Positions 1-7,806 of a DNA stretch of 64,000 nucleotides are shown here, piece by piece. Location of the stretch: contig NZ_VIDQ01000002.1 in the NCBI RefSeq assembly GCF_009760915.1, positions 62,001-126,000 of the forward strand, given 5' to 3'. Source of the DNA: Azohydromonas aeria. GTDB taxonomy: Bacteria > Pseudomonadota > Gammaproteobacteria > Burkholderiales > Burkholderiaceae_C. The notes under the pieces were generated by a model that did not search any database, was not told the origin of the DNA, and worked only from the letters and a program-made list of their open reading frames with translations. Positions within the stretch are counted from its first letter, which is position 1, and every line of letters begins with the position of its first letter. A program made the position numbers and the translations under genes.

Positions 1-855
1 GAGCGGGCGGTGGCGGAGCGCTTCCGCGTGTCGCGCTCGCCCGTGCGCGAGGCCATGCAGTTGCTGGCGCAGCGCCAGGTCATCGTGCCACGTCCCGAAG
101 GCGGCTATGCCGTGGCCGAGCGCATGCAGGCTGCGCCAGCGCTGGCCCTGCCGCCGGCAGACGAGGACGAGCCGATCTACCTCAGGATCGCCCAGGACCG
201 CCTGGAAGGGCAGCTGCCGGAGCGGCTCACGGAAAACGAGCTCATGCGCCGCTACGACGTGACGCGCGCGCGGCTGGCCGCCGTGCTGCGGCGCATCACC
301 CACGAAGGCTGGATCGAGCGGCTGCCGGGCAATGGCTGGCAGTTTCTGCCCACGCTGAGCACCGGTGCCGCCTACGACCAGGGCTACCGGCTGCGCATCC
401 TGCTGGAGCCGGCCGCCATCCTGGAGCCGACCTGGGCGCTGGACGCCTCGGCCCTGCGCAAGTGCCGCGCCGAGCAGCAGGCACTGGTGGACGGCGCGGC
501 CGAGTGGGCATCGCCCGTGCAGCTTTTCGACGCCAACTCGCGGCTGCACGAAACCATCGCGAGCTTCTCGGGCAACGTCTTCATGGCCGATGCGCTCCGG
601 CGCGTGAACCGGCTGCGCCGGCTCATGGAGTACCGCAAGGCCGTGGACCGCACCGCCGCCGCGCGGCGCTGCAAGGAGCACCTGGTGCTCATCGACCTGC
701 TGCTGACGGGCCAGCGCGAGGCGGCGGCCGACTTCATGCGGCTGCACCTGCGCGACGCCGCGCGCGAGAAAGCCGGCGGCGTGCAGCCGCAAGGTGAAGC
801 GTACGGTTCGAACGCCAACCCGCTGGGCACGCTGTTCACGCCGGCCAGCGACTGA
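1..855 (+). CDS. GntR-family regulator with tandem winged helices and FCD domain (5' end outside window)
   Basis: This is a DNA-binding transcriptional regulator of the GntR/FadR class. The reading frame is already open at base 1. The first visible residues (ERAVAERFRVSRSPVREAM) fall inside the first winged-helix recognition region, so the true start lies upstream of the window. After this partial wHTH there is a second wHTH-like segment (from IYLRIAQDRL to about GNGWQFL) and then an alpha-helical FCD ligand domain starting near LLEPAAILEPTW. The same architecture occurs in the GntR gene at 6318-7286, and the two look like paralogues bracketing the tetronate-type genes. It is followed by an aldehyde dehydrogenase on the same strand, which it probably controls. 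The family is secure; the effector is unknown. Confidence 0.85.
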   Translation, partial: ERAVAERFRVSRSPVREAMQLLAQRQVIVPRPEGGYAVAERMQAAPALALPPADEDEPIYLRIAQDRLEGQLPERLTENELMRRYDVTRARLAAVLRRITHEGWIERLPGNGWQFLPTLSTGAAYDQGYRLRILLEPAAILEPTWALDASALRKCRAEQQALVDGAAEWASPVQLFDANSRLHETIASFSGNVFMADALRRVNRLRRLMEYRKAVDRTAAARRCKEHLVLIDLLLTGQREAAADFMRLHLRDAAREKAGGVQPQGEAYGSNANPLGTLFTPASD

Positions 856-958
856 TCCGCCACGGCGCGCCGCGCCGCCCTCACCCGCCGCAATCCTTTT
901 CAGCCCGCCCGGGAGTCCCGGGCAGGCGGAGCACTTTCATCTTCACGAATCCCACGCC

Positions 959-2350
959 ATGACCCACGCGATCACCACCATCAACCCCACCACCGGCGCC
1001 GCGCTCAAGACCTACGAGAGCTGGACGCCGGAACAAGTCGACCAAGCCGTGGCCAGCAGCCATGCCGCCGCCAAGGCCTGGGGACAACAGCCGCTGGCAG
1101 TGCGCGTGGCCGCCGTGCGCCGCCTGGCCGACGAGTTGCGGCGCCAGAAGGACGCCTTTGCACGGCTGATCACCGCCGAGATGGGCAAGCCCCTGGCGGA
1201 AGCCGCCGGCGAGCTGGAGAAGTCGGCCGTCACGGCGCTGTACTACACCGACCATGCCGAGCGGCTGCTGTCGGACGAGCCCGTCGCCATCGACGGCGCG
1301 CAGGCCTGGGTCAGCTACGAGCCCATCGGCCTGGTGCTGGCCGTGATGCCCTGGAACTTCCCGGTGTGGCAGGTGATGCGCTTTGCCATCCCGTCGCTCA
1401 CGGCTGGCAACGGCGTGCTGTTGAAGCATTCGCCCAACGTCACGGGCTGCGCGCTGGCGCTGGAAAGGCTGTTCCTGGATGCCGGGCTGCCCGCGCACCT
1501 GGTGACGACGCTGGTGGTGTCTGAAGCTCAAGTGCCCGCCACCATCGACCGCTTGATTGCCGACGACCGCATCGCCGCGGTGACGCTGACGGGCTCCAAC
1601 CGCGCGGGTGCCGCTGTGGGCGCGGCCGCCGGGCGCGAGTCCAAGAAGTCGGTGCTGGAACTGGGCGGCTCGGACGCCTTCGTCGTGCTCGACGACGCCG
1701 ACGTGCCGGCCGCCGCTGCCGCGGCCGTGAAGGCGCGCTTCCACAACGCCGGGCAGAGCTGCGTGTGCGCCAAGCGCTTCATCGTCTCGGCAGCAGTGGC
1801 CGAACGCTTCACGGAACTGTTCGTGCAGGGCGCGCGCGCGCTGGTGGTGGGCGACCCGACCGACGCGGCCACGCAGGTGGGGCCGCTCGCGCGCGCCGAC
1901 CTACGCGAGGCGCTGCAGCGCCAGATCGAGCGCTCGGTGGCGGCCGGCGCGAAGCTGCTGGCCGGCGGCCGGCCTGTGGACGGCGCGGGCTACTACTTCG
2001 AGCCCACCGTGATCGCCGACGCGGCGCCGGGCATGGCGGTATTCGACGAGGAAACCTTCGGTCCCGCTGCGGCGATCGCCGTGGCGCGCGACGACGCGCA
2101 CGCCGTCGAGCTGGCCAACGCCACGCCCTTCGGCCTGTCGGTGAGCGTCTGGACCGGCTCGCGCGAGCGCGGCGTGCAGGTCGCCAAGCGCATCACCACG
2201 GGCGCGGCCTTCATCAACGCCATCACGGCGTCGGACGCGCGCGTGCCCTTCGGCGGCACGAAGAAGTCGGGCTACGGCCGCGAGCTGGCGGCCGCGGGCG
2301 TGCGCGAGTTCTGCAACGTGCGCACGTACTGGGCCGCGGGCCAGGGCTGA
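959..2350 (+). CDS. NAD(P)-dependent aldehyde dehydrogenase, succinate-semialdehyde type (Sad/YneI-like)
   Basis: The product should oxidise an aldehyde, probably succinate semialdehyde or another short semialdehyde, to the acid in the cytoplasm. The 463-residue protein carries the ALDH hallmarks: the PWNFPVWQ cofactor-site motif, the catalytic Glu motif LELGGSDAF and the nucleophile Cys in NAGQSCVCAKRF. LELGGSD together with AKRF is typical of the Sad/YneI subgroup. The ATG at 959 was chosen because the product then starts directly before the conserved ALDH N-terminus (INPTTGAALKTYESW); the frame is open further upstream but overlaps the GntR gene. It lies 103 bp after the GntR regulator and converges on the racemase-like gene across a strong hairpin. 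The true substrate could be an intermediate of the neighbouring acid-sugar pathway. Confidence 0.9.
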   Translation: MTHAITTINPTTGAALKTYESWTPEQVDQAVASSHAAAKAWGQQPLAVRVAAVRRLADELRRQKDAFARLITAEMGKPLAEAAGELEKSAVTALYYTDHAERLLSDEPVAIDGAQAWVSYEPIGLVLAVMPWNFPVWQVMRFAIPSLTAGNGVLLKHSPNVTGCALALERLFLDAGLPAHLVTTLVVSEAQVPATIDRLIADDRIAAVTLTGSNRAGAAVGAAAGRESKKSVLELGGSDAFVVLDDADVPAAAAAAVKARFHNAGQSCVCAKRFIVSAAVAERFTELFVQGARALVVGDPTDAATQVGPLARADLREALQRQIERSVAAGAKLLAGGRPVDGAGYYFEPTVIADAAPGMAVFDEETFGPAAAIAVARDDAHAVELANATPFGLSVSVWTGSRERGVQVAKRITTGAAFINAITASDARVPFGGTKKSGYGRELAAAGVREFCNVRTYWAAGQG

Positions 2351-2409
2351 TGCCAGGCTCGGCTCCGGCCAGCCGCCCGTTGTTTCACTGGCATTGAGAA
2401 AGCTGAAAC

Positions 2410-2440
2410 AAAGGGGCCCGCCTCACGGCGGGCCCCTTTT
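2410..2440. terminator. Bidirectional hairpin terminator between convergent genes
   Basis: A perfect 13-bp inverted repeat, AAAGGGGCCCGCC (2410-2422) and GGCGGGCCCCTTT (2427-2439), has a 4-base TCAC loop and ends in T's on one strand and A's on the other. It lies between the convergent aldehyde dehydrogenase and racemase-like genes, so it can serve as an intrinsic terminator in both directions. Confidence 0.85.
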
Positions 2441-2467
2441 GCATTCGGGCCGGAAAGGCGACCCGGT

Positions 2468-3148
2468 TCAGCCCGACAAGCCCAACCGCACTTTGAGCGC
2501 CTCGATCGCCGCCGCCGGCGCGCTCAGCACCGGGCACGGCAGCACGGCCTGCACCGCGGCCTGGGCGCGTGAGTTGGAGAAGTGCGCCAGCATCACCGCG
2601 TCGCAATGCGCCAGGCGCGGCGCAGCCTCGACGTGCAGCCGGTCGTGCGTCGCCATGTCGCCGGCCTTGGCCGCGGCCAGGGCCTCGGGCAGGCACAGCA
2701 CCTCCAGTGTGGCGTCCACGCCGCGCTCGCGTGCCATGGCGCGGAACTCCTCTTCCATTTGCGGCACGGCCGCGGCGAAGGTGGCGAGCATGCCGATGCG
2801 CCGACCGGCGCCGAGCGCGGCCTCGAACATCGCTTCGTTCGGCTTGAGCACGGGCACCGGCAGCACGGCCGCCGCCGCGGCAATGGCCTCGCCAAAGGCC
2901 GAGCAGGTGAAAAGCACGGCGTCGGCGCCGCCGTCGATGGCATGCGCGGCCAGGCGCCGGATGCGCGCGTGCATGGCGGGCGTGAGCTCGCCGTCGCGCT
3001 CCAGGTCCGCCGGCAGCGCGTCATCCACGAGGTTGACGCGCCGGGCCTGCGGCCAGTCGGCCTGGAACGCGGCTTCCACCGGCGCCATGGCGACGTACAC
3101 GGCGTGGATGAGCGCGATGCGCGGGGCGGCGGCGGTGTCTGCAGACAT
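2468..3148 (-). CDS. Aspartate/glutamate racemase-superfamily protein
   Basis: The 226-residue cytoplasmic protein belongs to the Asp/Glu/hydantoin racemase fold. The N-terminus (IALIHAVYVAM) forms the first strand and turn. A cysteine in FTCSAFGEA (Cys82) sits where the first catalytic Cys normally lies. In the second half, where two-cysteine racemases have a GC-type motif, this protein reads MLAHFSNSRAQ with no cysteine. A one-cysteine active site is known in arylmalonate decarboxylase and maleate isomerase-type relatives, so decarboxylation, isomerisation or a modified racemase chemistry are all possible. It is the last gene of the minus-strand cluster with otnC, otnK and an IMDH-like dehydrogenase, which suggests a carboxylic-acid substrate rather than an amino acid. 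Family call firm, reaction unknown. Confidence 0.75.
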   Translation of the reverse strand: MSADTAAAPRIALIHAVYVAMAPVEAAFQADWPQARRVNLVDDALPADLERDGELTPAMHARIRRLAAHAIDGGADAVLFTCSAFGEAIAAAAAVLPVPVLKPNEAMFEAALGAGRRIGMLATFAAAVPQMEEEFRAMARERGVDATLEVLCLPEALAAAKAGDMATHDRLHVEAAPRLAHCDAVMLAHFSNSRAQAAVQAVLPCPVLSAPAAAIEALKVRLGLSG

Positions 3149-3163
3149 TCAAGGGCTCCAAGT

Positions 3164-3823
3164 TCACCAAGCCGCACCGAAGGCCTGGCGCAGCTCCTCG
3201 ATGGCGGCCTCGTCCAGCGGCGCGGGTTTCGGTTGCGCGAGCAGCCACAGCCGGGCCGTCTCCTCCAGCTCTTCAAGCACCGCCATGGCGGCGGCCGGCG
3301 TGGCAGCCCAGGCGTTGGGGCCCAGGCGGTCCAGCATGACGGCCGACAGCAGCGTGCCCTGCTGCCGGCCTGCCTCGATCGCGTGGGCAACCAGCTCGGC
3401 CGCGGCCGGGTCGCCCGGGCGGTGGTACGGGATCAGCGGCACGCGCCCGACCTTCATCACGAAGTACGGCGTGATCGGCGGCAGGATGGCCTCGCGGCCC
3501 CACACGCCCGAGAGCGTCAGCGCCACCAGGTGCGTCGAGTGCGTGTGGATGACGCAGCGCGCCTCGGGCGCAGCCGCGTAGATGCGCCGGTGCAGCGCCA
3601 GCGTCTTGCTGGCGCGGTCGCCGCCCAGCTGCTCACCCTCGGCTGAAACCTTGGCCAGGCGCTGCGGCTCCAGAAAGCCCAGGCAGGCGTCGGTGGGCGT
3701 GATGAGAAAACCGCCGTCGTCCAGCCGCACGCTGACGTTGCCGGCCGTGGCGTGCACGTAGCCGCGCTCAAACAGGCTGCGGCCGACGCGGCAGATCTCG
3801 TCGCGCAGTTCGTTCTCGCTCAT
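3164..3823 (-). CDS. otnC: 3-oxo-tetronate 4-phosphate decarboxylase (class II aldolase family)
   Basis: OtnC decarboxylates 3-oxo-tetronate 4-phosphate to dihydroxyacetone phosphate after phosphorylation by OtnK. The 219-residue protein is a class II aldolase/adducin domain. It shows the phosphate-binding TAGNVS segment near residue 26, the VIHTHSTH zinc-ligand motif, and a further candidate histidine ligand in the IPYHRPGD segment. The ATG at 3823 overlaps the TGA of otnK by four bases (ATGA), indicating translational coupling; an open frame extends further upstream but lies entirely within otnK. The order dehydrogenase-otnK-otnC matches known acid-sugar degradation operons. L-fuculose- or ribulose-phosphate aldolase activity is the family alternative, but the coupling to otnK favours OtnC. 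Confidence 0.88.
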   Translation of the reverse strand: MSENELRDEICRVGRSLFERGYVHATAGNVSVRLDDGGFLITPTDACLGFLEPQRLAKVSAEGEQLGGDRASKTLALHRRIYAAAPEARCVIHTHSTHLVALTLSGVWGREAILPPITPYFVMKVGRVPLIPYHRPGDPAAAELVAHAIEAGRQQGTLLSAVMLDRLGPNAWAATPAAAMAVLEELEETARLWLLAQPKPAPLDEAAIEELRQAFGAAW

Positions 3824-5091
3824 ACGCCCTGCTCCAGCAAAGTGAACGCCTTGGTGAAGAAGTCCACCGTGCCGAAGTTGCCGGACTTGAGCGCCAGCAG
3901 CAGCCCCTGCGCCCCGGCCGCGGGCGACGGCGCGTGGCACCAGGGCACGCCCGGGTCGATCTGCGGCCCGATGCGCAGCCGCTCCACCTGCAGCGCCTGC
4001 ACGCAGGCGCCGGAGGTCTCGCCGCCGGCCACGACCAGCCGGCGCACGCCGCGCTCGACGAGGCCGAGCGCTATTGTTGAGAGCGTGCGCTCGACCAGCG
4101 CCCCGGCCTCCTCCACGCCCAGCCGTGCCTGCACCGCCTTCACGGCCTCGGGCTCGGCCGTGGCGTAGAACAGCACGGGCTGGTCACCCAGGCGGTCCGC
4201 CGCCCAGCGCAGCGCCTCGCCGGCCACGTCCTCGCCGGCGGCGATGCGCAGCGGCTCCACCGCAAAAGCCTCGCCACCGCGGCGCAAGAAATCCACCACC
4301 TGCGCGTTGGAGGCCGGCGAGCAGCTGCCCGAGACGATGGCGCGCGCGCCGGGCACGCGCGGCAGCTCGGCCGCGGCGGCGCTGGCAGTCAAGCCATGGT
4401 TTTGCGGCAGCCCGATGGCCACGCCGGAGCCGGCCACCAGCAGCGGCAGCCCGGTAAAGGCCTGGCCCATGGCCATCAGGTCGTCGTTGGCGATGGCGTC
4501 CACCACGCCGAAGCGCACGCCTTCGGCCTGCAGCGCCTGCATGCGCGCGCGCACGGCGTCCGCACCCTGGCGCACCACGGCGTGCTCCACCAGGCCGACA
4601 CGGCCGCGGCACTGGCGCTGCATCACGCGCACCAGGCTGGCGTCCGTCATGGGCGTGAGCGGATGGTGACGCATGCTGCTGTCGCTGAGCAGCAGGTCGC
4701 CGACGAAGAGGTGGCCCTTGAACACCGTGCGCTGGTTTTCGGGGAAGGCCGGGCACACGGGCACGAACTCCGCGCCCAGCGCGTCGGCCAGCGCCTCGGC
4801 CACCGGGCCGATGTTGCCGCGCTCGGTGGAGTCGAAAGTCGAGCAGACCTTGAAGTAGATTTGCCCCGCGCCGCGCGCGCGCAGCCAGTGCAGCGCGGCC
4901 AGCGATTGGGCCACGGCGTCGCCGGGCTCGATGGTGCGCGACTTGAGCGCGACCACCACCGCGTCGGCCTCGACGGTTGCGCCCTCATCAGGCACGCCGA
5001 TGGTCTGTACCACCCGCATGCCGGCGCGCACCAGGTTGTTGGCCAGGTCGGTGGCGCCCGTGAAGTCGTCGGCAATGCAGCCCAGCAGCAT
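3820..5091 (-). CDS. otnK: 3-oxo-tetronate kinase (DUF1537 / four-carbon acid sugar kinase)
   Basis: OtnK uses ATP to phosphorylate 3-oxo-tetronate at C4. The 423-residue length and the start MLLGCIADDFTGATDLANN are diagnostic for the four-carbon acid sugar kinase family (former DUF1537). The N-terminal half is the substrate domain and the C-terminal half, with VVAGGETSGACVQAL, is the nucleotide-binding domain. The gene lies 14 bp after the IMDH-like dehydrogenase and its stop overlaps the otnC start. D-threonate or D-erythronate kinase relatives are alternatives, but the paired otnC supports the 3-oxo-tetronate route to dihydroxyacetone phosphate. Confidence 0.92.
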   Translation of the reverse strand: MLLGCIADDFTGATDLANNLVRAGMRVVQTIGVPDEGATVEADAVVVALKSRTIEPGDAVAQSLAALHWLRARGAGQIYFKVCSTFDSTERGNIGPVAEALADALGAEFVPVCPAFPENQRTVFKGHLFVGDLLLSDSSMRHHPLTPMTDASLVRVMQRQCRGRVGLVEHAVVRQGADAVRARMQALQAEGVRFGVVDAIANDDLMAMGQAFTGLPLLVAGSGVAIGLPQNHGLTASAAAAELPRVPGARAIVSGSCSPASNAQVVDFLRRGGEAFAVEPLRIAAGEDVAGEALRWAADRLGDQPVLFYATAEPEAVKAVQARLGVEEAGALVERTLSTIALGLVERGVRRLVVAGGETSGACVQALQVERLRIGPQIDPGVPWCHAPSPAAGAQGLLLALKSGNFGTVDFFTKAFTLLEQGV

Positions 5092-5105
5092 GGGAATGTT
5101 CCTTG

Positions 5106-6170
5106 TCAGAGTGCGCGTGCAACCGCCTCGCCGAAGGCCTTGCAGCCCAGCGTGCCGCCCAGGTCGGCCGTGCGCGTGGCCGGATTTTCCAGCACGCGGT
5201 CCACCGCGGCATGCATGGCGTCGCCGGCTTCAGTCAGGGCCGGCACGCCGTGGTGGCCGCCCATCCACTGCGCCAGCATCGCCACCGACAGGATCATCGA
5301 CACGGGGTTCGCTTTGTCCTGGCCCTGGATGTCGGGCGCCGAGCCGTGCTGGGCCTGCGCGCAGCAGTGCGTGTCGCTGGCCATCATCGAGCCGGCCAGG
5401 CCCAGGCTGCCGGAGAGCTCGCTGGCGAGGTCCGAGAGGATGTCGCCGTAGAAGTTGGTGGCCACCAGCACGTCGAAGCGCTCGGGGTTGCGCACCAGGT
5501 GCGCGGTGGAGGCATCGACCAGCAGGTCGTCGAGCTGCACTTCCGGGAAGTCCTTGGCCACGTGGCGCACGGCTTCCAGGAACAGGCCGTCGGTCATGTG
5601 GAAGCTGTTGGCCTTGTGGATGGCCGTGACCTTCCTGCGCCGCTTCATGGCCAGCTCGAAGGCGCGGCGCGCGATGCGCTCGCTGCAGTGGCGCGTGATC
5701 TTGCGGGTCGAGAGCGCCATGTCGGGGCTGGGCATGACCTCGCCCCAGCCGCGGGCCATGTTGCGGTCGGGATAGAAGCCCTCGGTGGCCTCGCGCATGA
5801 TGACCAGGTCCATGCGCTTGCCCGGCTTCATGTTCGACTCCAGGAAGGAGCGCGTGCGCGCCGGGCGCACGTTGGCGTACAGGTCCAGCCCGATGCGGAA
5901 GCCCGCCGACACGTTGCGCCCGCCCTTTTCCGGCGCCGGGTAATCGGCGTGCGACTGCGTGCCCAGGATGATGCCGTCGCAGCTGCGGGCCTTGGCCAGC
6001 ACCTCTTCGCGCAGCGTGGTGCCATGCTTTTCCAGGCTGGTGAAGCCGACGTCGTCGTAGTCGAAGGACAGGCCGAGCTTGAACTTGGCGTCCGCTGCCT
6101 TGAGCACGCCCACGGCGGCATCGACGATTTCAGGACCAATGCCGTCACCCGGCAACACGAGGATCTTCAT
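5106..6170 (-). CDS. Isocitrate/isopropylmalate dehydrogenase-family protein (tartrate dehydrogenase-like)
   Basis: This is an NAD(P)-dependent, metal-dependent beta-hydroxyacid dehydrogenase of 354 residues. It starts at MKILVLPGDGIGPEIVDA, has the DLYANVRPAR substrate region, the metal-binding ATNFYGDILSDLASE motif and the cofactor segment HGSAPDIQGQDKANP. The ATG at 6170 gives the family-typical N-terminus; upstream codons in the same frame are not conserved-looking. It is the first enzyme gene of the tetronate cluster, upstream of otnK and otnC. In characterised L-threonate pathways this oxidation is done by LtnD of another family, so an IMDH-type enzyme here is a non-orthologous substitution or points to a different acid such as tartrate or an alkylmalate. 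Leucine biosynthesis is unlikely given the neighbours. Confidence 0.85.
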   Translation of the reverse strand: MKILVLPGDGIGPEIVDAAVGVLKAADAKFKLGLSFDYDDVGFTSLEKHGTTLREEVLAKARSCDGIILGTQSHADYPAPEKGGRNVSAGFRIGLDLYANVRPARTRSFLESNMKPGKRMDLVIMREATEGFYPDRNMARGWGEVMPSPDMALSTRKITRHCSERIARRAFELAMKRRRKVTAIHKANSFHMTDGLFLEAVRHVAKDFPEVQLDDLLVDASTAHLVRNPERFDVLVATNFYGDILSDLASELSGSLGLAGSMMASDTHCCAQAQHGSAPDIQGQDKANPVSMILSVAMLAQWMGGHHGVPALTEAGDAMHAAVDRVLENPATRTADLGGTLGCKAFGEAVARAL

Positions 6171-6231
6171 GCTTGTCTCCAGACCGAAAGGGACCGGCAT
6201 CACCGATGCCATGCCCCGAAGTGTACGGACT

Positions 6232-6240
6232 GGATTGCAC
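6232..6240 (+). promoter_or_regulatory. Candidate GntR half-site upstream of the otn operon
   Basis: The sequence TGGATTGCAC (6231-6240) lies in the 147-bp gap before the dehydrogenase, next to the window's unusually A/T-rich patch AGTTAATACAAACAAT. The same ten bases occur on the opposite strand upstream of the GntR gene (7359-7368). Shared sites at both promoters of a regulator and its operon suggest an operator, but this is inferred from two copies only. Confidence 0.3.
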
Positions 6241-6317
6241 CAGATCAATAGTTAATACAAACAATCGGATCCGCAGTTCCACGTACCCCGGGGCCGGGCC
6301 GGCCCGGCGCGCGGGCG

Positions 6318-7286
6318 CTAGAGGTGGATCTCCACGGCCAGCTCGCCGGCGCGGGACGCCTGCGGCGACGCGGCGGCCGCCTTGTCGTCGGTCTTGATGG
6401 CGCGCACCACGTCGAGGTGCTGGCGCAGCCGGTGCGCGGCCTCCATGCGCTCGCCGGCTTCGAGCAGGTCCAGCAGCGCCAGGTGCTCGTCGCACTGACG
6501 GCGCATGCGCTCGCGGTCCGGCGCGGAATTGGTCTGGCAGTGGTACTCGATGACGCGGCGCTGCCGGTTCACGTTGTGCAGCGCGTCGAGCAGGAAGCGG
6601 TTGTGGGCGCAGGCCACGATGGCCTCGTGGAATTCGGCGCCGGCGCGGAAGCGCTCGGCCGCGCTCCAGCGCTCGATGCCACCGTCGAGCAGCGCCTGCT
6701 GCTGCTGGCGCACCTTGTCGAACAGCGCGCGGTCCACCCGGAAGGTCGGCTCCAGGATGGCGGCAGGCTCGATGATCATGCGGAAGCGGTAGCTTTCGCG
6801 GTGCGAATCCACGGTGTTGAGCACGGCGCGGAACAGCCAGCCGCGGCCCGGCTTGCGCTCGGCCAGGCCCTCGCGCGCCATGCGGTTGAGCACGCGCTGC
6901 ACCTGCAGCCGCGTCAGGCCGTGGCGCTCCATCAGCTCGGCCTCGGACACTTCCTCGTCGATGGCCTCGTCGAGCCGGTCCTGCACGATGCGCATGTAGA
7001 TCGCCTCGTCGGACTCGTCGTCGCTGATGCGGATGGCGCGCAGCTGGGCCGCGTCCTGCGCCACCTGGAAGCCGCGATTCGGGCTGGAGCTCAGCGCCCC
7101 GAGCGTCTGCAGGTACTGCAGCGCCTTGCGCACCGGCGAGCGCGAGACGCCCAGCGCGTCGGCCAGCGACTGCTCGGTGATGCGGTCGCCAACGGCACAG
7201 TTGCCGGAGGTCAGCAGCTCCAGCACGCGGCCGGCCACCACCGGGACGATGCCACCGGGCGGCGTGGAAGAGGAAGAGTCGTTCAT
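6318..7286 (-). CDS. GntR-family regulator with tandem winged helices and FCD domain
   Basis: The 322-residue regulator has a first GntR winged helix at about residues 12-80 (ADALGVSRSPVRKALQYL recognition region). A second winged-helix-like block follows at about 95-155 (MERHGLTRLQVQRVLNRMA). A C-terminal FCD all-helical domain from about 165 contains FHEAIVACAHN and a late DEHLALLDLLEAGE segment. FCD domains usually bind a carboxylate with a metal. The gene lies 147 bp upstream of the dehydrogenase-otnK-otnC operon on the same strand. Typical FadR-type regulators are 230-260 residues with one wHTH, so the additional domain is unusual; it is shared with the regulator at the window start. Control of the acid-sugar genes is inferred from position. 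Confidence 0.85.
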   Translation of the reverse strand: MNDSSSSTPPGGIVPVVAGRVLELLTSGNCAVGDRITEQSLADALGVSRSPVRKALQYLQTLGALSSSPNRGFQVAQDAAQLRAIRISDDESDEAIYMRIVQDRLDEAIDEEVSEAELMERHGLTRLQVQRVLNRMAREGLAERKPGRGWLFRAVLNTVDSHRESYRFRMIIEPAAILEPTFRVDRALFDKVRQQQQALLDGGIERWSAAERFRAGAEFHEAIVACAHNRFLLDALHNVNRQRRVIEYHCQTNSAPDRERMRRQCDEHLALLDLLEAGERMEAAHRLRQHLDVVRAIKTDDKAAAASPQASRAGELAVEIHL

Positions 7287-7358
7287 GGCCTGTCCGGGTT
7301 AGCAGGCCTGCGGCGGCAGGCCGGTGGCTCCATACCGGCCGCATTTTATCTATGCGCA

Positions 7359-7368
7359 GTGCAATCCA
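7359..7368 (-). promoter_or_regulatory. Second copy of the TGGATTGCAC motif, upstream of GntR gene
   Basis: On the minus strand this reads TGGATTGCAC, identical to 6231-6240. It lies about 75 bp before the GntR start codon, beside an A/T-rich GCATTTTATCTATGC stretch that could hold the promoter. An autoregulatory operator is the simplest reading, though chance is not excluded. Confidence 0.28.
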
Positions 7369-7411
7369 CGCCGGCAGCGTGACGGGCCCCGCTCCGGGCA
7401 GCAGTTGCGGC

Positions 7412-7548
7412 TCAAGCCGCGTTCGCCAGCGCCTGCAGCACGCTCCACACCGGGTCCCAGTCCTCGCCCCACCGGCGCACGCCCTGCATCACGTTGGGCC
7501 GCATCCGCACGCAGCGCACGCCCAGCGCGTGGCAGCGCCGGCTGCCTT
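7412..7548 (-). pseudogene. Unrecognised C-terminal gene fragment
   Basis: On the minus strand an open stretch reads CHALGVRCVRMRPNVMQ followed by a tryptophan-containing tail and LQALANAA before a TGA at 7412. Codon choice looks coding, but the frame has no start and is cut at about 7548, where a pntB remnant of opposite orientation begins. I do not recognise the family. It is probably the 3' end of a gene lost by rearrangement. Confidence 0.3.
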
Positions 7549-7555
7549 CCAAAAG

Positions 7556-7739
7556 GGCAGCCCGATCTACGGCCTGCCGATCCTGGAGGCCTCCAAGGCC
7601 AAGACCGTGATCTTGAACAAGCGAAGAATGGCCGCGCTACGTCGGCCTGGACAACGAGCTGTTCTACATGGACAAGACCATGATGGTGTTCGGCGACGCC
7701 AGGAAGGTGGTCGAGGACATGGTCAAGGCCGTGGAGTAG
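7556..7739 (+). pseudogene. pntB: Remnant of NAD(P) transhydrogenase subunit beta (pntB 3' end)
   Basis: The intact protein is the membrane-bound NADP-binding beta subunit of proton-translocating transhydrogenase. Only the last about 60 codons remain. The first part reads GSPIYGLPILEASKAKTVIL in one frame. After the lysine/arginine/methionine segment the match continues in another frame as YVGLDNELFYMDK and FGDARKVVEDMVKAVE before a TAG. This is exactly the conserved C-terminus of PntB, which binds the nicotinamide nucleotide, broken by about a 2-base deletion near 7637. No upstream pntA or pntB sequence is present, so it cannot function. Confidence 0.8.
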
Positions 7740-7806
7740 CGTTGTTGCGCTGCCACTTGCAGAGGAACTGTGTCAAGCAGTCGCTCGGCTGCTTTGTGCT
7801 CTGAGT

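Noticed and set aside
2394-3646. Long plus-strand open frames opposite the racemase-like and otnC genes
   Set aside because: They are Arg/Ala/Ser-rich mirror frames of high-G+C genes with no family motifs; the minus strand encodes recognisable proteins.
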